Assembly: GCA_022828595.1 (NCBI GenBank)
Contig: JAKGHH010000008.1
Coordinates: forward strand, 1,238,728-1,302,727
Length of the DNA: 64,000 nt
Direction of reading: 5' to 3'
DNA from: Nelumbo lutea
Taxonomy: Eukaryota; Streptophyta; Magnoliopsida; Proteales; Nelumbonaceae
Shown: positions 58,880-64,000 of the stretch, piece by piece
How positions within the stretch are numbered: the stretch's first letter is position 1
Layout of the letters: each line of letters begins with the position of its first letter
Program-made: the position numbers and the translations under genes
The notes under the pieces: generated by a model
Told to the model about the DNA's origin: nothing
The model's input: only the letters and a program-made list of their open reading frames with translations
Database searches by the model: none

Positions 58880-61580
58880 CCTACTATAATCAATGTTGAC
58901 AATATCTATGTTCAATCGCAATATAATAGTGTTAACATTGATTTGGATGTTGTTATTGATATTGTCCATGTTTTCACCCCTATTACTGCTACTAGAGGTA
59001 AGGAAAATAAAAAAGAAAATATTAGGTTGATTAATCCGATTTGGACAATATTTAAAATAAAGAAAGTTGAGGAGAAGGGAAAGAGAGTCATTTGTCAAAA
59101 ATGTATAAGTGACTTTAGCTATAATAGTAGTGGTTGTACTAGCTACTTAGACAGACATTTGAAACACCACTTGATGAAAGAAGAAGAAAAAGAAACTTCA
59201 CAACTACAAATAGGAAGTGAATTATTTTATACTTTTAAATGTTCCCAAGAAAAAATGATGCAAAAATTAACAAAACATATTGTGCATGCTTAACATCCAT
59301 TTTTATTAGCTAAAGATGCTAAATTTGAAAAATTTTTACGTAGATCTGTAAATCCACAATTTAAAAAAAAAATTATTCATATAAACAAAATGTAATTTCT
59401 ATGTTATCGAATCTTAATTCTAAAATTGCAATTACTTCTAATATTTGGACATCTAGATTTAACATAAGTTATACTTGTGTTGCCATTCATTTTATTGATG
59501 AAAAGTGGATTTTAAATTAAAAAAAAAATTAAGTTTTACTAGGCTTGAATGGCCACATTCCGGCTCATCTATTACTACAAGTATTTTAAATACTTTACAT
59601 GGTTATGGAATTGATAATAAATTATTTTCTATTAGTTTTGATAATGTTAATAATAATGATTCACCTATAAATATTTTAAAATCTCAATTAAAACCATCTT
59701 TAAGTGGTAAATTATTTCATATTAAATGTGCAAGTCACATTTTAAATTTATGTATTCAAGATGCTTTAAATATTATTTCTCATCATATTTCTAAAATTAG
59801 AAATTTTATAATATATATTAAAAGTTTTGGAGCAAGAAAACAAGAATTTAATTATTTATGTCTAAATTATGATTTAAAATATAAACATTTTGTATTAGAT
59901 GTTCGATGGAATTCTACATATTCTATGTTAGAAAGTTGTATTGCTTATAAACAAATTATTAGTGATTTTTATAATGCAAAAGTGCCATGTGATCTTATAC
60001 TTGGGGAAAATTGGGAAATGGCAATGTGTATAAAAGATTTTTTACAAATTTTTTATGATGCAATTAATGAATTTTCAGGTGTTTATTACTCAACTAGTTG
60101 TCTTTTAATTAATCAATTATTTATAATTAATGAATCCTTTGCAAAATATAGGAAAAATCCACAATTTCAAAATATAATTGAAATCATGGAAATAAATTTA
60201 AAAATATTGGGAGAAAATTTCTCCCATTTATTGCTTATCTGTAATATTAGATCATAGGATTAGGAAAATTGGCTTAAAAATTTTACTTGAATCATATTGT
60301 AAAAATATGAATATTAAAGTTAGAAATAAAATAGAAGAAGTTAATAATTTATTATTTGAAGTGTATAGTTTATGTGACTGGGCATAAGAAATCTTGTACA
60401 AGTGCAAGTTCCACTTCTGAAACAGTTAGTTCCATTTCCAGTAGTGGAGACAAAATTCGGTCTCTACTACATAAGAGGTAGAAATCTACTATCAGTTCAT
60501 CAGCAATTTAATTTACTTAACTTAATTTTTATTTACAAGCAAGTGTTTCTACTTTAATTGATTCATCCAACAATGAGGGATGGGATAATTTTTTATATTT
60601 TAGACTGGTGGAAAGGACATGAAAAAAAAAACTATCCAGTCCTTGCCACCATGGCACATGATATATTAACCCCTCTGATGTCTATAGTTCCATTGGGGTC
60701 TTCTTTTAATGCAAGTTCTAGGGTGCTGGATGACGAAAGAAATTGTATGAATGATGAATCTTTGGAGATGTTCATCTGCCTTAAAGATTGGTTGGATGAT
60801 GAAGATAGATTACAAGATAAAGGAGGGCATGACATTACACCTGATGTTTCACCTGAAGCATATGATCAACAATCAAGGAGATGATTAGATGAAGATGTAG
60901 GTGGAGGTGGAACTTGAAGAAAATTGATGAAGTCGATATTTTTTATTCTTTTGTATACTCAATATTTCATTATTTCAATTATTGTAATTTTTTTCAATTT
61001 TACTTATATTAGTTCTTATTTTTTAAACAATGTAATTTTTTATTTTCAATTTATAACTGTATTATATTTTTTATACTTTATTCCATTTTCTATATTTCAT
61101 TCATCTATTATCCATTGACCATTGTATTGTTCAAATTCAATAAATAAAATTCATATTTTTTCCAATTTATTGTCCATTTTGTAATTTATTAAGTATTTAA
61201 GTATTTTTTTAATTTCTTTGTAAAATTTTCTTTTTTTCCAATTTGTTCTCAAAGTTCAAAAGAATTATTGAATTAAGGAAAGTGAAGTATTTTAGCACAA
61301 AAATAAAAAAAAAAATGTAAAAAAAAAAACAAATTGCCTCGATTCAGCCTATGCCCAAGCCCCAACCTGTAGCCTAGTCTAACACAAGTCGGGCCCACTA
61401 CATGGCCTGCAATCCGCCAGGCCTAGGCTTGTGGCACAGCCCGGCACGAGCTTGAGCCATGAACTATAAAGGCTGACCCCCCAAAGTATCCCAGGGGTCG
61501 GAAGTATGGGCCGGTCTGACGCGCAAGCTAGCACGGGCGATACACAATACAGCACGGCCCAATTTACACCTTTAACCACC
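58880..61580 (+). pseudogene. hAT transposase relic, copy 2, with BED finger, core and dimerisation domain
   Basis: Three pieces in order on the plus strand. A BED-type zinc finger lies at 58943-59293 (NPIWTIFKIKKV, then CQKC and DRHLKHHL as ligands). The RNase H-like core with the helical insert lies at 59505-60257 (RLEWPHSGSS, YGIDNKLFSISFDN, GKLFHIKCASHILNLCIQDA, DVRWNSTYSMLE). The C-terminal hAT dimerisation domain lies at 60558-60884 (ILDWWKGHEKKNYPVLATMA, DILTPLMS, NDESLEMFICLKDWL). Stops and frameshifts separate them, for example the TAA at 59291 and the break after 60257. At 61340-61575 lie GGCCCG/GGCCTA-rich repeats ending in CCCAATTTACACCTTTA, which look like the subterminal and right end of the element. 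I did not find the left end. Confidence 0.85.
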
Positions 61581-62982
61581 ATGTATGATAACATCTCCCG
61601 TATTTATTTTTTATTGTTCATGATAAATGTTCTCAAAATACGGTTGAATGTGCCTGTAACGTCCGTATAAGGTGCATTCTTTAAAGAATAAATTCACTTA
61701 AATAGATATTTACAATGCACAGTTGAGATGTGCTGTGTGTCATACGTTATAGGGCGTAGATGCGAATTCAGCTTCGTGTTCCTTCGAATTGAGTTTGAGA
61801 GATTAGGGAAGGAAGAGAGAGAGAGACATGTGATATTTAAAAAGAAAATTTCATGGCTTGAGAAAGAAAATTGTTTATTGAATAAACCTAAAATTTAACG
61901 ATTTTGTTTTCAGTTCAGATCAGGAACAGGATCATTAACCTATGATTTATTTAATTTTATGCTCAGTTAATTACTTAATTAATAAGTAAAGGTAATTATC
62001 CAAATTAAGCATACCATATTATTCGGTCTTATCCGATAACAACCCCACTTACTCGACGGGCGGGGGCTTGTAAAGTTGTAATTCTCTCTCTGACCACTGA
62101 TCGCAGTTTAAAACTGTCCGTACTTTTCCGGGTTCGGGTGACCGGGTGGGTGGATGTTAGGAAGCAAAGACCGGCAGATAAAGCCTTGCATCACGTGACG
62201 TGATAGGCAACCTGGGTCCCACCATGTGTAACGTCCTTTTATTTTGGGTAATGATGTCAGCGTCCTGTTGGTGGAATCCGATTTCGATCTTATCCGATGA
62301 CCCGTTAATTATTGATTTAATAATAACAATAATATTTAATAATAGGGTAAATTGCTGAATTACCCCTTTGACAGTTGGGATTCAGCACCATATTTTATGA
62401 TAGTTGCATTGTCGACCCTGAACTTTTTAATTTGGTTTCATCTACGTTCCTTCCATTACGTCACTGTTAAAAAGTTGACAGAATTTGTTAATATCATCAA
62501 TTAAATATTTTTCAATGTCAAAATAACCCTTGTGAGAAAATGGGGATTTATACTAAACAAATCTACCTGAGCGAGCGAGCGGTCTCTCCGCCGAGAACCC
62601 TTTAACCTTGCAACGGCATCAATAGTTCTTCTAATTTCTAAACAAATTTCTATTTATATAATTCATCAAACAATTCAATAAAATATCATAAATCCACCTA
62701 CATGCATTCGCCAGCGAGCGTGAATGGCTGATTTTCTAAACAAGTGATTCCGAGGGAAGTGTGTGATCAACCCATGGTCCAGCCCAATCTAACCATAGTT
62801 TTTTTTTTGGTAATAATCTAACCACAGTTTGATTTCAACAAAATTGGCACTCCATCATCAGACCCTCAATATACCCGCCGTTTGATTTCAATTCTTTGGT
62901 CACTCTCTCTAATACAGCAGACCGGTGTTTTCAAAACGGAGCATTCTATTTGTTTTCTGCAACTTCATTTCTTTCCATTCTT
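61581..62982. other. Spacer
   Basis: No gene recognised. The block at about 62340-62535 (GGGTAAATTGCTGAATTACC, GTCACTGTTAAAAAGTTGAC) resembles one arm of a Mutator-type MITE; no opposite arm is evident. Confidence 0.35.
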
Positions 62983-62990
62983 CTCCTGCC

Positions 62991-63422
62991 TAGGGGAGGG
63001 AGGTTATTTTTGAAACCTGGGTTATTGGTTTTTGGAAAACCGATAATTGAAATTTAACTGAAGCCAATAGATTAACTAGTTGATCAGTTCAGTTAACTAT
63101 CGGTTTAGTTCATCGTTTCTTTATTAGTTGTAATATATATTATAAAAATATATAATCAAACATTAAAAATATATAATATTATATTTTAAATAATAAATAA
63201 TATAATATATATCATATATATAGTTATATATAATTAGACCTGTTCATGGGCCAGGCTTAAGTCGGGCTTTTACTCTGCATTAACATAATTTTCTAAGGCC
63301 CGAGCCCGATCCCAGTCTGACCATCGGGCCTATAGCTTGGGCCTGAGCCCGACCCTCATAAAAAGCCCGAAGCCCGGGCCTGGGCCCGAACCCGAATTTT
63401 AGCCTATACTGTTAGCGGTTGA

Positions 63423-63457
<35 letters not shown>

Positions 63458-63999
63458 AAAGAAAAGAATAGAAAATGTATATATTAAATTATAAACATAT
63501 ATTTTAATAAATATTATATTATTTATACATTTTATATAATATATAATGCTGAGTCAAGTCGGGCCACGCTCGAGCCAGGCTTTTTTAACAAATCTCGAGC
63601 CCGGTCCGAAACATAGTCAGGCTTACTATGTTAGACCCGAGGTCAGGCCCTCAGGCCTAATTGCATGACCAAGCCCGATCGGGGTGCGGGCCGGGCCATT
63701 GGGCTACCCGGCCCATGAACAAGTCTATATATAATGCATATTTGTTAATTTATAATGTATAAAAAATAAAAAATATAATATATATAATATACATAAAAAT
63801 GCATAATATATATATAAATATATGTACATCGGTCGATTCGGTTAACCGCCAGTTTTCTATTTTGGTTAACCAAAATCGAACCAATACCTTTGATTTTTTA
63901 AAATACCAAACTGACTGATTTGATTAACCAAATTTTCAGTTCAGTTTCAATCAATTTTTTTGTTCACTTCAATTTTTCGGTTTTTCTTACTCACCCCTA
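62991..63999. mobile_element. hAT-type MITE, ACCGAA family, copy 4, carrying a nested element
   Basis: It starts TAGGGGAGGGAGG and ends TACTCACCCCTA at the right edge of the window, with CGGTTTTTGG/AACCGATA-like arms matching copies 1-3. The left flank is CTCCTGCC (62983-62990); only the first base of the right flank is visible (C at 64000), which agrees. Another element at 63235-63727 interrupts its TA-rich core, so the original unit was about 510 bp. Confidence 0.75.
63235..63727. mobile_element. Nested hAT-type MITE with GGCCCG-rich ends
   Basis: It starts TAGACCTGTTCATGGGCC and ends GGCCCATGAACAAGTCTA, inverted ends with a single mismatch. An exact 8 bp duplication, TATATAAT, lies at 63227-63234 and 63728-63735. 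GGGCCTG/AGCCCGA repeats fill the subterminal parts, and a (GA)n run lies at 63426-63453. It has no coding capacity. Confidence 0.92.
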
Positions 64000-64000
64000 C

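Larger units (their letters stand above)
53860..58880. other. Spacer between the two hAT relics
   Basis: No multi-exon gene was recognised. It holds a long T run at 53951-53973, a Tourist-like MITE at 54486, AT-rich words at about 55770-55960 resembling arms of a TIR element (GACTTAAATA repeated three times), a short signal-peptide-like frame at 57210, and an (ATT)n run at 58362-58410. Confidence 0.4.

Overview
This window is nuclear DNA of a flowering plant, most likely a eudicot. The evidence is multi-exon genes with GT-AG introns, plant-only families (two SAUR proteins, a UGT92-type glycosyltransferase, a pollen-type pectinesterase fold, cytochrome c oxidase subunit 5C, a class III small heat-shock protein), AT-rich spacers with many microsatellites, and plant Copia, LINE, hAT, Mutator and Tourist-like elements. 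There are no operons or CRISPR arrays, and I recognised no tRNA or rRNA gene. All exon joins were read by eye from splice sites and reading frame.

Layout. 1-3283: a decayed Copia retrotransposon on the minus strand, entering from the left edge and ending in its 5' LTR, followed directly by the last four exons of a CAAX-protease-like membrane protein gene (3471-7842, +) whose 2.7 kb final intron holds two antisense LINE relics. 8.7-14 kb: foldback elements around a lone second exon of a class III small heat-shock protein gene (10696-10953, -). 14.6 kb: an intact SAUR76/77/78-like gene (+). 15-26 kb: gene-poor spacer with MITEs. 26.1-28.0 kb: a four-exon pectinesterase-like gene (+) with an open frame but with the catalytic residues replaced. 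29.5-37.1 kb: repeat-rich; it includes a Mutator-like element inside a LINE, an inverted two-piece UGT92 pseudogene, and a 1.28 kb long-inverted-repeat element. 38.1-38.7 kb: a two-exon SAUR gene (-). 42-45.3 kb: LINE remnants and MITEs. 45.4-45.6 kb: a COX5C gene (-) with one in-frame stop. 48.9-51.6 kb: a six-exon J-domain protein gene (+). 52.5-53.9 and 58.9-61.6 kb: two relics of one hAT transposase family. 63.0-64.0 kb: a hAT-type MITE carrying a second hAT-type MITE.

The genes are unrelated housekeeping or growth genes (auxin-response SAURs, chaperone parts, respiration, wall modification), and nothing suggests a cluster or pathway. I found no new multi-gene system. What stands out is gene decay and nested transposition: a pectinesterase without its active site, a COX5C whose only visible lesion is a Trp-to-stop change, a heat-shock gene with no visible first exon, a glycosyltransferase split head-to-head, and insertions with exact target duplications that allow relative dating.
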